Source: Planctomyces sp. (GTDB lineage: Bacteria > Planctomycetota > Planctomycetia > Planctomycetales > Planctomycetaceae). Taken from it: DNA of 39,818 nt. Within the stretch, counting starts at the first letter, position 1. The number at the start of each line of letters is the position of its first letter. The translations under genes were made by a program, and so were the position numbers. The stretch spans positions 1-39,818 of the forward strand of contig JAEUIH010000066.1 in assembly GCA_016795105.1 (NCBI GenBank), given 5' to 3'. The notes under the pieces were generated by a model. That model saw nothing but the letters and a program-made list of their open reading frames with translations. It did no database searches and was not told where the DNA came from. Of the stretch, positions 8,921-17,404 are shown in pieces.

Positions 8921-10345
8921 ATGGAATCTCTTTATCCTTTGTACCTCGGCGGTCAACCTGTTGACAGCGGATCTTATCTTGATGTTCAGCACAAGATTAC
9001 TCGCAGGACTGCCTGCCGAGTCTCCGTTGCAACCAGTGACCTGATCGAGAAGGCAATCGCAACGGCACACGGTGCACGGGAAGTGATGAGAGCCATCAGG
9101 CCTTACGAACGTCAACACATCCTCAATCAGTGCATTGCTCAATTCGAACTTCGCCGTGAAGAACTCGCGCATTGTCTGTGCATTGAGGCCGGTAAGATTA
9201 TTCGTGATGCTCGAAGCGAGGTCACGCGACTCATCGATACGTTTCGGATCGCGTCCGAGGAGGCGGTTCGAATTCATGGGGAGGTCCTGAATCTGGAGAT
9301 TTCGGCACGAGCACGAGGGTATCGCGGTATGACTCAGCGCGTACCAATCGGGGTCTGTACACTGATCTCTCCGTTTAACTTCCCATTAAATCTTGCTGCC
9401 CATAAGGTGGCGCCCGCCATCGCTGCTGGCTGTCCTTTCATTTTGAAACCGGCGTCAAGGACTCCTGTCAGCGCATTGATTCTGGGTGAAATTCTTGGCG
9501 GCACTGACCTGCCCCCATCGGCATTCTCAATCCTGCCCTGCGAGAGATCGGTCGCCAACCCGCTCATTGAAGATGATCGAATTCAGTTGCTGAGTTTTAC
9601 CGGGTCTCCTGCTGCAGGTTGGGACATCAAGGCAAGGTCGGGACGTAAGAAAGTAGTTCTTGAACTCGGAGGAAACGCGGCATGTATCGTCGATGAAGGC
9701 GCAAATCTCGACGATGTGACGAGCCGTTTGATCTTCGGAGCATTCTATCAGGCGGGTCAAAGCTGCATCAGTGTTCAGAGAATCCTGATTCACCGCTCAA
9801 TCTATGCAGAACTGCGTCAACGGCTGGTGGACGCAGCGAATCGCCTCATCTTTGGTAATCCTCTGGATGACACAACACAATTTGGCGCATTGATCGATGA
9901 AGCAGAAGCCTTCCGTGTTGACGATTGGATCGAAGAAGCAGTAGATGGTGGCGCTCGCCTGTTATGTGGTGGGGTGCTTCTTGGGTCATTCCTCACCCCT
10001 ACACTGCTTGAGAATGTTCCGCCTGAGGCAAAAATCTCAAATAACGAAGTCTTTGGACCAGTCGCAGTTTTACAGCCCTTCGATGATTTTCGAGAAGCCA
10101 TTCGTGAAGTGAATCGGTCACGATTCGGACTTCAGGCCGGGGTCTTTACAAACAACCTGTATCACATGCAGATGGCCTGGGATGAACTCGAAGTCGGCGG
10201 AGTGATTGTTGGAGATGTTCCGTCGTGGCGCGTAGACAACATGCCTTACGGCGGCGTTAAGGAAAGCGGTCTGGGGCGTGAAGGGGTTCGCAATGCGATT
10301 GAAGATATGACAGAACCCCGACTGCTCGTTATACGGACCCCATAA
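8921..10345 (+). CDS. NAD(P)-dependent aldehyde dehydrogenase family protein
   Basis: The 474 residues match the usual length of the aldehyde dehydrogenase superfamily, which oxidises aldehydes to acids in the cytoplasm. The expected residues are present: Asn153 in SPFNFP (oxyanion site), the Rossmann stretch with ILKPASRTP, FTGSPAAGW, the general base Glu248 in LELGGNA, the nucleophile Cys282 in AGQSCIS, and EVFGPV near residue 375. The motif order and spacing are intact, so the enzyme should be active. The substrate cannot be told from sequence; the form resembles the lactaldehyde or non-phosphorylating glyceraldehyde-3-phosphate branch, but this is weak. It starts 21 bp after the large membrane gene, and its last 17 bp overlap the convergent DegT gene. 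Confidence 0.95.
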   Translation: MESLYPLYLGGQPVDSGSYLDVQHKITRRTACRVSVATSDLIEKAIATAHGAREVMRAIRPYERQHILNQCIAQFELRREELAHCLCIEAGKIIRDARSEVTRLIDTFRIASEEAVRIHGEVLNLEISARARGYRGMTQRVPIGVCTLISPFNFPLNLAAHKVAPAIAAGCPFILKPASRTPVSALILGEILGGTDLPPSAFSILPCERSVANPLIEDDRIQLLSFTGSPAAGWDIKARSGRKKVVLELGGNAACIVDEGANLDDVTSRLIFGAFYQAGQSCISVQRILIHRSIYAELRQRLVDAANRLIFGNPLDDTTQFGALIDEAEAFRVDDWIEEAVDGGARLLCGGVLLGSFLTPTLLENVPPEAKISNNEVFGPVAVLQPFDDFREAIREVNRSRFGLQAGVFTNNLYHMQMAWDELEVGGVIVGDVPSWRVDNMPYGGVKESGLGREGVRNAIEDMTEPRLLVIRTP

Positions 10346-11462
10346 TCTGAACAATCTCGGCGGCCATGGCATCCAGTCGTTCAGAAGACTCCAGCAATAC
10401 AGGATGGTGCATCACCATCAGTTGCTGATGCAACTGCTCTGCGCCGGACAGTTCACTCGCAATTCGAAATCTCCGACGACTGTGGGTCAGATGTAAGGCC
10501 GGAAACGCCGGATCGAGCGGGATCATTCGTTGTCGCATCAGGCCTGAAAGCTGCTCGAGACGCGACCTGTCCTGCGCATCCACTACAAGGAAAGGCACTT
10601 TGTAATATGAAGCCAGAGCCGGCAGGGCGGATTCGCCGGATGAGCCGCTTGTCTGGCATAACGGGTGGGACAGACATCGCAGGCCACGACAGGTAGTCAT
10701 TCGATCACAAATCCGTCGAACAGCGTCACGTCGCATCGCTTCGTAACGATCCAGCTTGCGAAGCTGTGGCCGAAGGACTGCTGCCTGCAGCTCTGAAAGC
10801 GGATAGGCATCGTTTCCTCGCTGAACATAGAGCCGCATTCGCTGGGCGAGCTGTGAGTCGTGTGTCATCACAGCCCCTCCACGTCCAGCAGTCAGAAGTT
10901 TGCTGCCTCCGAAGCTCAGAACACCAATGTCGCCAAGCGTACCAGCACGACAGCCCCCAATCATTGCTCCTGGAGTCTGGCAGGCATCTTCAATGACCAG
11001 AATACCACGAGCTGATGCAATCTCCCGGAGATCCCGTATCGATGCCATACATCCATGCAGATGTGAGGCAATGATACAGCGAGTCCTGTCTGAGAGAGCC
11101 AATTCAATCTTTGAAGGATCAATCACCGGCTTTTCCGGGAGTGAATCTACCAGTACCGGAATTGCCCCTGTGGTCAAAACATTTATCAGATTCGACTTAA
11201 AGTCATAACCGCAGAGAATCACTTCATCACCCGGAGTGACTCCGCACGCACGCAGGGCGAGTTCCACAGCAGCGGTCCCGCTGCTGCAGAGCAACATATG
11301 CGAGATGTCATAGAAGTCCGAGAGATCGCTGATCAGCCCCACACAGTGTGGACCGTGATACCGCCCCCAGCTTCCATCAGCCCACGCGCGCTGCAGAACG
11401 TCCAGAATCTCCGGGTCGGAAACTGGCCAGTCGGACTCAGCGCGATCGGAGCCATCACTCAT
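10329..11462 (-). CDS. DegT/DnrJ/EryC1/StrS-family PLP-dependent aminotransferase
   Basis: This is a 377-residue fold-type I PLP enzyme; the family transaminates keto-sugars for polysaccharide, glycan or antibiotic sugars. Visible signs are SSGTAAVELAL (phosphate-binding loop, about 60-70), GDEVILCGYDF (about 78-88), Asp159 in VIEDACQ (pyridine nitrogen partner) and the likely Schiff-base Lys188 in SFGGSKLLTAGRGG. The C-terminal part is less typical and lacks motifs I can name. The gene lies 60 bp downstream of the Rieske ferredoxin on the same strand. No other sugar-nucleotide gene is nearby, so the product is unknown. The ATG at 11462 has no clear ribosome site. Confidence 0.92.
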   Translation of the reverse strand: MSDGSDRAESDWPVSDPEILDVLQRAWADGSWGRYHGPHCVGLISDLSDFYDISHMLLCSSGTAAVELALRACGVTPGDEVILCGYDFKSNLINVLTTGAIPVLVDSLPEKPVIDPSKIELALSDRTRCIIASHLHGCMASIRDLREIASARGILVIEDACQTPGAMIGGCRAGTLGDIGVLSFGGSKLLTAGRGGAVMTHDSQLAQRMRLYVQRGNDAYPLSELQAAVLRPQLRKLDRYEAMRRDAVRRICDRMTTCRGLRCLSHPLCQTSGSSGESALPALASYYKVPFLVVDAQDRSRLEQLSGLMRQRMIPLDPAFPALHLTHSRRRFRIASELSGAEQLHQQLMVMHHPVLLESSERLDAMAAEIVQIMGSV

Positions 11463-11522
11463 ATCTGTGTACCATCGTCAATATCGAATGCAAACGCGGG
11501 AACAATGGCGATCCGGGAAGAT

Positions 11523-11876
11523 TCAGGCGGATCCGATTTCACGAGCCAACGGCTTGCCTTCTGAATCAACCCGAAGCTGAATTTCACTTCCCACAATGCG
11601 AAGTTCGTAACTGGCCGAACGAATTCCGCTCTTCGAATTGTCCATCCAGGTGCCGTCACACAATCTGAATCGCCAGGCATGCCATGGACACATCACAAGA
11701 CCATCTTCTACATAGCCCTCAGACAGTGAAGCTCCCATATGAGGACAGAAATCATTGATCGCAAAGTATGTTCCCTGGTCAAAAAATACTCCCACCATCG
11801 TTCCGCCTACAGGAAAACACCGGCCCTGTCCTTGCGGTATCTCCCCGGTCTGCGCAAGCGTGATAAAGTCTGACAT
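11523..11876 (-). CDS. Rieske [2Fe-2S] ferredoxin-like protein
   Basis: The 117-residue protein carries a full Rieske cluster site: Cys44-Pro-His46 in FCPHMG and Cys63-x2-His66 in CPWHAW, spaced 16 residues apart as in NirD-like and oxygenase-type ferredoxins. It has no signal peptide, no membrane segment and no oxygenase catalytic domain, so it is probably a soluble electron carrier. I chose the ATG at 11876, preceded by GGAAG at good spacing, over a TTG one codon upstream. It is followed by the DegT aminotransferase and may be co-transcribed with it. Its redox partner is not evident. Confidence 0.93.
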   Translation of the reverse strand: MSDFITLAQTGEIPQGQGRCFPVGGTMVGVFFDQGTYFAINDFCPHMGASLSEGYVEDGLVMCPWHAWRFRLCDGTWMDNSKSGIRSASYELRIVGSEIQLRVDSEGKPLAREIGSA

Positions 11877-11991
11877 CAATTCTTCCGGTCAACGATACTG
11901 GTAAATCCACACTTATAGACGGAACCACTGAGAGCAAAACGGTCGAGCGCCAAACGGTTGAAAACCGAATCTTTGATCGGCTTCATCACGA

Positions 11992-13104
11992 TTACTGCGA
12001 GACCTGTTCGGGCCACTCTCCATTTACAATTGGAATCGGTTTGAATTGTTGGGGATCCATTTCAACGTGAACGATTTTCTTTCTCTGCCAGGTATAGGTG
12101 ATGTGTACCTTGCCGTCCCGGGACTGAATGACGGCTGGATACGAAAACTCACCACGTGGCGTATTTTCCAGGACTGCAACTGCATTCCAGTGAGTACCGT
12201 CTTTGCTGACAGCCACATTCAGTAACTCGCGTCCCTTCGGAGATTCACCGCCACGTATTGTATGATTGTAGACCAGCAGGAATTGACCGTCGGACAGTGT
12301 TACAGCGTCAATTCCACTATTCGGATTCGGGAGTTCAATGGACTCGAGATTGCTCCAGGACCGGCCCAGGTCACGCGAAATTGTTGACAGAATTTTGCCA
12401 TTTCCGTTCTGATTTCTGCAGAGCGCCTGAAGTGATCCATCAGTATGTTTCAAAATTGTGGGTTGAATGGCACCCACGGACTTTCCGTCATTGACGACGG
12501 GCGTGCGTTCCCACGACTTCCCCTGATCCCGCGTCAATTCAAAATGGACACGCCAGCCGTCATATTCGGTGCTGCTTCCACAAAGAAGCGTTCCGTTTGC
12601 CAATAACAGAGGTTTGTTACGGACGGGGCCATCGATGTGTTCCGGAAGTCGTACCGGCGAAGTCCACGATTCACCGCAGTCGCTGGACTGCATTACCATG
12701 CCCCACCAGGTATCAGGACTTGGTCCGCATTTGTAATACAGCATCAGCGGTCCGTCGGGGTACTGAAACAGCACCGGGTTCCACGTTGGATGTCGCACAA
12801 CAGTGCCATCAGTAAGTGTGTACTGCACTCCGTTTGCAACTTCAACAGATTGTGTCCATTTCCCGTTGATTTGACGGGACACCCAGATACCGACATCCGG
12901 ATGCTTTTCTTCTGTTCCGCCGAACCAAGCTGCCACAAGTCCTCTGGGGGTTTCTTCAATCGTTGACGCATGGCATTCCGGGTACGGCGCCGTATCGTAG
13001 AAGTACTCGCGGAGAACCACTCCGGAACTCTCCCCCGCTTCAGCGAGAGAACAGGTCACAGCAATCCCAAGCAGGATCACAAGTTGAGAAGAAACAGTGT
13101 TCAT
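11992..13104 (-). CDS. Secreted sialidase/BNR-repeat family protein
   Basis: The 370-residue protein has a signal peptide in the first 24 residues (MNTVSSQLVILLGIAVTCSL, cut near AEA-GE). The body shows several Asp-box-type motifs (S-S-D-C-G-E-S-W, T-R-D-Q-G-K-S-W, S-R-D-L-G-R-S-W), which mark a six-bladed sialidase-fold propeller. The segments HPTWNPVL and GPVRNKPLL match the region bearing the catalytic arginines in planctomycete exo-sialidase-like proteins. True sialidase activity is not assured; many members act on other glycans. I chose the ATG at 13104; a TTG nine codons upstream would add residues before the signal peptide. Its product is probably exported to degrade glycans, in keeping with the sulfatase further along. 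Confidence 0.9.
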   Translation of the reverse strand: MNTVSSQLVILLGIAVTCSLAEAGESSGVVLREYFYDTAPYPECHASTIEETPRGLVAAWFGGTEEKHPDVGIWVSRQINGKWTQSVEVANGVQYTLTDGTVVRHPTWNPVLFQYPDGPLMLYYKCGPSPDTWWGMVMQSSDCGESWTSPVRLPEHIDGPVRNKPLLLANGTLLCGSSTEYDGWRVHFELTRDQGKSWERTPVVNDGKSVGAIQPTILKHTDGSLQALCRNQNGNGKILSTISRDLGRSWSNLESIELPNPNSGIDAVTLSDGQFLLVYNHTIRGGESPKGRELLNVAVSKDGTHWNAVAVLENTPRGEFSYPAVIQSRDGKVHITYTWQRKKIVHVEMDPQQFKPIPIVNGEWPEQVSQ

Positions 13105-13200
13105 TATCGATTCCGCTCTGCTGGAGGCCAATCATGAGATATGAATTCGGCCAATTGAAGCATGATCGCCTGGCCGAGGCAATCGAAGCAGCATGACCAA

Positions 13201-15375
13201 CTATCCGTGGACCGCGATCCTCAGGGTTTCTTCGACCCAGTGCCTTCCCGCGCGGTAGAGATATCGCCCGAGAGAAATCTGAGGATGGCCAAGACCGGCT
13301 TGAGCGCGTTCCCCGCAGAAAACCTTCAATGAGTCGGATTCGTCAAGCTGAATGACCCCCTGGAATCGATGTTCAGCAAGAATCATACCTGAATCACGTA
13401 CTTCATCGCCGGGGTCGTCTATGATCGTCAACGGACCTCCGGCAGAAGCTGCCATGGCGGGATGCGGAAGATCTCTCGATGCACCTGGATTGATTCGGGA
13501 GAATATGCCCTTCAGCGACGATCGGGTTCCTACTCGAACGTTGAGCATATTTCCAACCTGAGTCGATGCGACGGGCAGATCCTGCTGTCGAATGGAGATG
13601 CGAACCTCTTTACGAGACTCGGATCCTACCGTCATCAACGGATCGCCCTGCTCGACGAAGCGTCCTCTGAGTTGTTCGAGGTCTCGTCCGATCACTGTGC
13701 CATCACGAGATGCTTTGATATCGAGGGAACTCAGGTTCTTCTGTGTCTCAAGCTGTCGCCGTTGCAGCGATTTCAACGTTGATTCAGCGATACTGATCGC
13801 CGATGACTTGTGTTCGCGGCGGGCTGTTTGAAGTCTTAGTTCTTCCTGGCGGATGGCATAGAGCAGATCTCGACTCTCATTGACAACTTCATCGTTCTGC
13901 AGTTGAAGCAGGATGTCGCCTGCTTTGACAAACTGTCCGTTGCTGACAAATACGCTGCGAACAAAGCCGGAAACACGAGGACGAATGATCTCACCATCGG
14001 TGTATTCAACAATTCCCGGAGCCTGAGTCAGTACAGGCGCTGGCAGTAATGTCAATACGGCAGTGAACGCACTAAATCCCGTGAACAGAACGGTACCGGC
14101 ACGAAGAATCCTGAGCGACCCTTCATCCTGCATCCGCTGCACCGCAGACCATGCACCTGCAAGTGGCCGCCAAAACCATACGACGATCCCTGTGATTGCC
14201 AATACAATTCCGGCACCATGGTAAAGCACCGATGCTGTCAGTATGAGCGTGACACACACAAGGACTCGCCAAAGTATCGCCGCGGAACCGTATGCCAGTA
14301 AGAACCACGATTTTCTGCCTGGTCTTGTCGGCAGGACGCTGAAACCAAGCAAGAGACGCCCTGAAACGCTTTGAACTGCCTGAGTTCCCTGAGTACTCAG
14401 ATTCGGTATGTTCATCACATCTGAAAGAACATAATACCCATCAAACTTCATCAGAGGGTTCAGATTGAAGACCACGGTAGAGACACCCGCCATAATGATG
14501 ACGTTATACAGAATGTGTGATAGTGTCTCGTCCTGTGTATAGTGCCAGAGAATTGCAGCAAATGATGCGATGAGGAGTTCGCTGTAGATTCCCGCGACTG
14601 ACGTGTGGATTCGCTGCCAACGAGATCGAAACGCCCAGCAGGCCGAAGCATCGACATAGGCCATTGGAGTGAATATCGCAAGCACTATTCCCATCTGTCG
14701 AACTGTGCCGCCATATCGATGACAAACGATACCATGAGAGAATTCATGGATCAGCTTCAGTGCGATCCATGCGAGCAATAGCCAGTACCAATTGTCGCCA
14801 GAGAACACTTTTTCAGCGGCGAACGATAATCGTTCTCGATTGTTGTTAAGGATCGAGAGAGCAATTCCTGCGGGAATCAGGGCGGAGAGCATTGAAGGGA
14901 CTGAAAAGACCCAGCCGAACCATGGCTGAAGCAGGGTCAGCAGGTTTTGCGGCTTCCCAAGCGGAATGCGAATCCAGAATGGATTCCAGAGACTCAAACC
15001 TGCTTTGGATTGACCTTGCGGGTGTATGGAACGATGCAAATTCAGCGAACCGCAGGATGGTTGACCTGAGATCGCTCCCAGATTCTTCTCGAGCGCCCAA
15101 AGATAAAGTCGCAGGGCTGCCTGTTGAGTCAACGATCGACTGCCGAGTGCTCGGGAAGAGATCGTTACGGCCTGCGAAAAGCTGCACGACCCGTCAAGGA
15201 TTGAGAGAAATGCATATTCGGAGTGTCCAATGCGGTAGTACTCCCCGGTCTCCTGGTTTTCCACGTGGTAGAGCAGTTCGCTTCCACTGGCCTGAGGAAC
15301 AAATCGAACATGTGAATGGATTTTCAGAGTCGTGGCGGCAACATCCAGTGTCGAGAGATCTGCCTTGCCCTGCAT
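13201..15375 (-). CDS. PqqD-like domain / M50 site-2-type zinc protease / HlyD-lipoyl fusion (YydH-like)
   Basis: The 724-residue protein is the third gene of a tight operon. Residues about 18-100 resemble a PqqD-like peptide-binding domain (EYYRIGHSEYAFLSILDG). A membrane region follows with the zinc motif HEFSH at 210-214 and a second ligand in NPLMKFDGYY (Asp312), the pair typical of YydH-type M50 peptidases. Further membrane helices run to about residue 450. Residues about 455-670 form a periplasmic adaptor arm with a split lipoyl domain (SGFVRSVFVSNGQFVKAG) around a short coiled coil. The family is thought to cleave or handle peptides at the membrane. The catalytic residues are intact. 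The ATG sits one base after the stop of the preceding gene, so translation is probably coupled. Confidence 0.9.
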   Translation of the reverse strand: MQGKADLSTLDVAATTLKIHSHVRFVPQASGSELLYHVENQETGEYYRIGHSEYAFLSILDGSCSFSQAVTISSRALGSRSLTQQAALRLYLWALEKNLGAISGQPSCGSLNLHRSIHPQGQSKAGLSLWNPFWIRIPLGKPQNLLTLLQPWFGWVFSVPSMLSALIPAGIALSILNNNRERLSFAAEKVFSGDNWYWLLLAWIALKLIHEFSHGIVCHRYGGTVRQMGIVLAIFTPMAYVDASACWAFRSRWQRIHTSVAGIYSELLIASFAAILWHYTQDETLSHILYNVIIMAGVSTVVFNLNPLMKFDGYYVLSDVMNIPNLSTQGTQAVQSVSGRLLLGFSVLPTRPGRKSWFLLAYGSAAILWRVLVCVTLILTASVLYHGAGIVLAITGIVVWFWRPLAGAWSAVQRMQDEGSLRILRAGTVLFTGFSAFTAVLTLLPAPVLTQAPGIVEYTDGEIIRPRVSGFVRSVFVSNGQFVKAGDILLQLQNDEVVNESRDLLYAIRQEELRLQTARREHKSSAISIAESTLKSLQRRQLETQKNLSSLDIKASRDGTVIGRDLEQLRGRFVEQGDPLMTVGSESRKEVRISIRQQDLPVASTQVGNMLNVRVGTRSSLKGIFSRINPGASRDLPHPAMAASAGGPLTIIDDPGDEVRDSGMILAEHRFQGVIQLDESDSLKVFCGERAQAGLGHPQISLGRYLYRAGRHWVEETLRIAVHG

Positions 15376-15376
15376 G

Positions 15377-17398
15377 CTACCACCCCATCCATGCAGTAAA
15401 GTAGGCGACGGGCTTATGGAACAGGATCCATCCCAGGCTGCGTCGGTCTGCTATCACTTTTCCTGTGCCTCGCATGCCGGGCCTGAGTATCAGACTGGTG
15501 TTCTCAAGCTCTGCATCGCAAACGAAAACATTCTCCTGATCTCGAAGCTCGGCTCGAGGATGAATGCGAAGAATTTCGGCCTCAAATATCGTCTCAGGAA
15601 ACGCATTCAGCTGAAGCTGGACCACCATACCTTGCCGAACGTGCCGAATATCATCTTCCGGAACTCCGACTTCAATATTCATCACTTCCAGTGGTGCGAT
15701 TTCGAACAATGACTGTCCCACTTCGAGAGCAACACCCTCCTTTTCGTGATGGTCGCCGGAAACGACGATTCCTGCGATCGGAGTTCGAATCTCAAGCTCT
15801 GCATTCCGGGTTTCCAGCAACTCTGTCCGATTCTGAAGCCGTTCCACTTCATGACGAGCAATTTCGGCACTGCCAAACTGATGAGTGTTCAGATGGGTAT
15901 TACGCTCTTTTGTCGCTTTGTGCAGGTCGGCGTTCACACCTGCGAGCTCCCAACGGACCTCTCGGCCATCCATTCGGGCGAGCAGTTGATCAACGTCCAC
16001 AAGATCTCCTGGTTCCACATAGCATTCTTCGAGTGACCCCGCAAACGGGGAAGCAACGTATCGGCGTTCAACCGGTTGAAGCTCACAGTGTGCATCGATT
16101 CTGTATGGAAACGGAATCAACAGCAATAATGAAGTTGTGGCGACTGCGGAGATGATTGTGCGGACACGTCTTACTGTAAACTGTTTGCGACACCAGCGAA
16201 TTGTGTTCAGAATTCGACTGTCAGCCAGTCGCTGAATGATCTCAAGGCACGATGCGATCGGCTGAGAAGCAGCATTGATGAAGCATCGCGTCGCATGCAC
16301 TTGCTGCAAGTGCTGATCGCGAGTTCGCCCCTCAGGTAGAAGAATGACTGCGATCGCTGCGACGAGAGTGCCGTCCAGGGTCGATATAGGGGATGAAATG
16401 ACAATTCCCTGTTCGTACTGATCTGCCAGTTCCTGATGTGACCGCATCGCGACTCTGGCAACAGGATCTTCATTCGGCCATTGCGAGATCGAGTCTTTTG
16501 ATATTGCCTCTTGTAAAGCACCAGCGACCAGTTCTGAAACGGTCACTCGCCTGAGATTGTCCGATGACAGTGTGGCATCTTTTAAGGATGATCCCTTGAG
16601 TTCGGCGAGTCGTGTACCGCGTTTCGTAAGGGAAACAAAGACGCCTGCTGCTTGAAAGTGCTCTCGCAGGAGTTCTGCCAGTCGTTCACAGGCGTCTTCG
16701 GTATTGGCCTCACCCTGAACGCGACTCAGGATTTCGATCAAAGCAGCCAGTTGATGTGCTTCATCCGCTGCCTGTTCCAGTGTTTCACTTGGTGCAGCAG
16801 TGACGTCAGATGAAAGATGTTTCTTTCCCTGCGTCCGATTGCCCGAGGCGCCCGTCACCAGGCTATTAGGAGCCCCGTGTGACTGGATTTTGAGAGCCCC
16901 GTGTGACTGGATTTTGAGAGCTTCGCGTGAACAGCCCTCAACAGCGTCAACAAGTTGTTTGAGCCCCTGCTCACCGATGTTCCCGTTGAGGAACTTGTTG
17001 TAGTCTTCGAGGACCGCGACGATACAACTGGATTCCGGCGACTTCAACGGCATGGCCACGATTGTCAGGTTGCTGTTGTTTGCCAGTGGCAAAGTCTTTC
17101 GATAGCCTGTTCGAACAGCACAAATTGCAGCCTGTTTCATTGCTTCGCGGTATTTATCCGGAAGTCCTGTCGTTGGGCAACACAGACTTTCGACGCTCGT
17201 TGAATCATGTTCCGCGGACCAGGGGAGGTGATACCAGTTTACAATGACGGCCCCGCAGAACGCCCGCAGTATCCGACTTGTTTCTTCTTGTAGTGTTGAA
17301 GGTCCAGGGGGACAGCAGGAAAGCCGCATGACGGCAGCGGCCCAGTGGTATGGCAATTCAGAATCACTGGTTGTCGGATCACCTTGCAGATTCAGCAT
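15377..17398 (-). CDS. GAF-domain protein fused to HlyD-type membrane-fusion adaptor
   Basis: This is a 673-residue protein. Residues 1-160 form a Cys-containing region that may be a diverged GAF domain. Residues about 210-365 look like a GAF domain (ligand-sensing fold). A single membrane helix follows at about 415-432, then a lipoyl-type half (YVASPFAGSLEECYVEPGD), a coiled-coil hairpin (about 485-540), the second half (IRTPIAGIVVSGDHHEKEG) and a beta-barrel. The cytoplasmic part could sense a ligand while the periplasmic part acts as an adaptor. It starts 6 bp after the upstream adaptor gene and ends one base before the protease gene. A 16-residue stretch in the linker holds a duplicated eight-residue unit (see the repeat at 16871). 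Confidence 0.9.
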   Translation of the reverse strand: MLNLQGDPTTSDSELPYHWAAAVMRLSCCPPGPSTLQEETSRILRAFCGAVIVNWYHLPWSAEHDSTSVESLCCPTTGLPDKYREAMKQAAICAVRTGYRKTLPLANNSNLTIVAMPLKSPESSCIVAVLEDYNKFLNGNIGEQGLKQLVDAVEGCSREALKIQSHGALKIQSHGAPNSLVTGASGNRTQGKKHLSSDVTAAPSETLEQAADEAHQLAALIEILSRVQGEANTEDACERLAELLREHFQAAGVFVSLTKRGTRLAELKGSSLKDATLSSDNLRRVTVSELVAGALQEAISKDSISQWPNEDPVARVAMRSHQELADQYEQGIVISSPISTLDGTLVAAIAVILLPEGRTRDQHLQQVHATRCFINAASQPIASCLEIIQRLADSRILNTIRWCRKQFTVRRVRTIISAVATTSLLLLIPFPYRIDAHCELQPVERRYVASPFAGSLEECYVEPGDLVDVDQLLARMDGREVRWELAGVNADLHKATKERNTHLNTHQFGSAEIARHEVERLQNRTELLETRNAELEIRTPIAGIVVSGDHHEKEGVALEVGQSLFEIAPLEVMNIEVGVPEDDIRHVRQGMVVQLQLNAFPETIFEAEILRIHPRAELRDQENVFVCDAELENTSLILRPGMRGTGKVIADRRSLGWILFHKPVAYFTAWMGW
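16871..16918 (-). repeat. Exact 24-bp tandem duplication in linker of GAF-HlyD gene
   Basis: Bases 16871-16894 are repeated without change at 16895-16918. In the minus-strand frame this encodes ALKIQSHG twice. A third, diverged start of the unit (AGCTTCGCGTGA) follows. The perfect match points to a very recent slippage event. Confidence 0.95.
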
Positions 17399-17404
17399 CG
17401 GAGA

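Noticed and set aside
13137-13196. Short plus-strand frame of 20 codons between sialidase and protease genes
   Set aside because: It lies in a 96-bp gap, is too short to judge and has no ribosome site.
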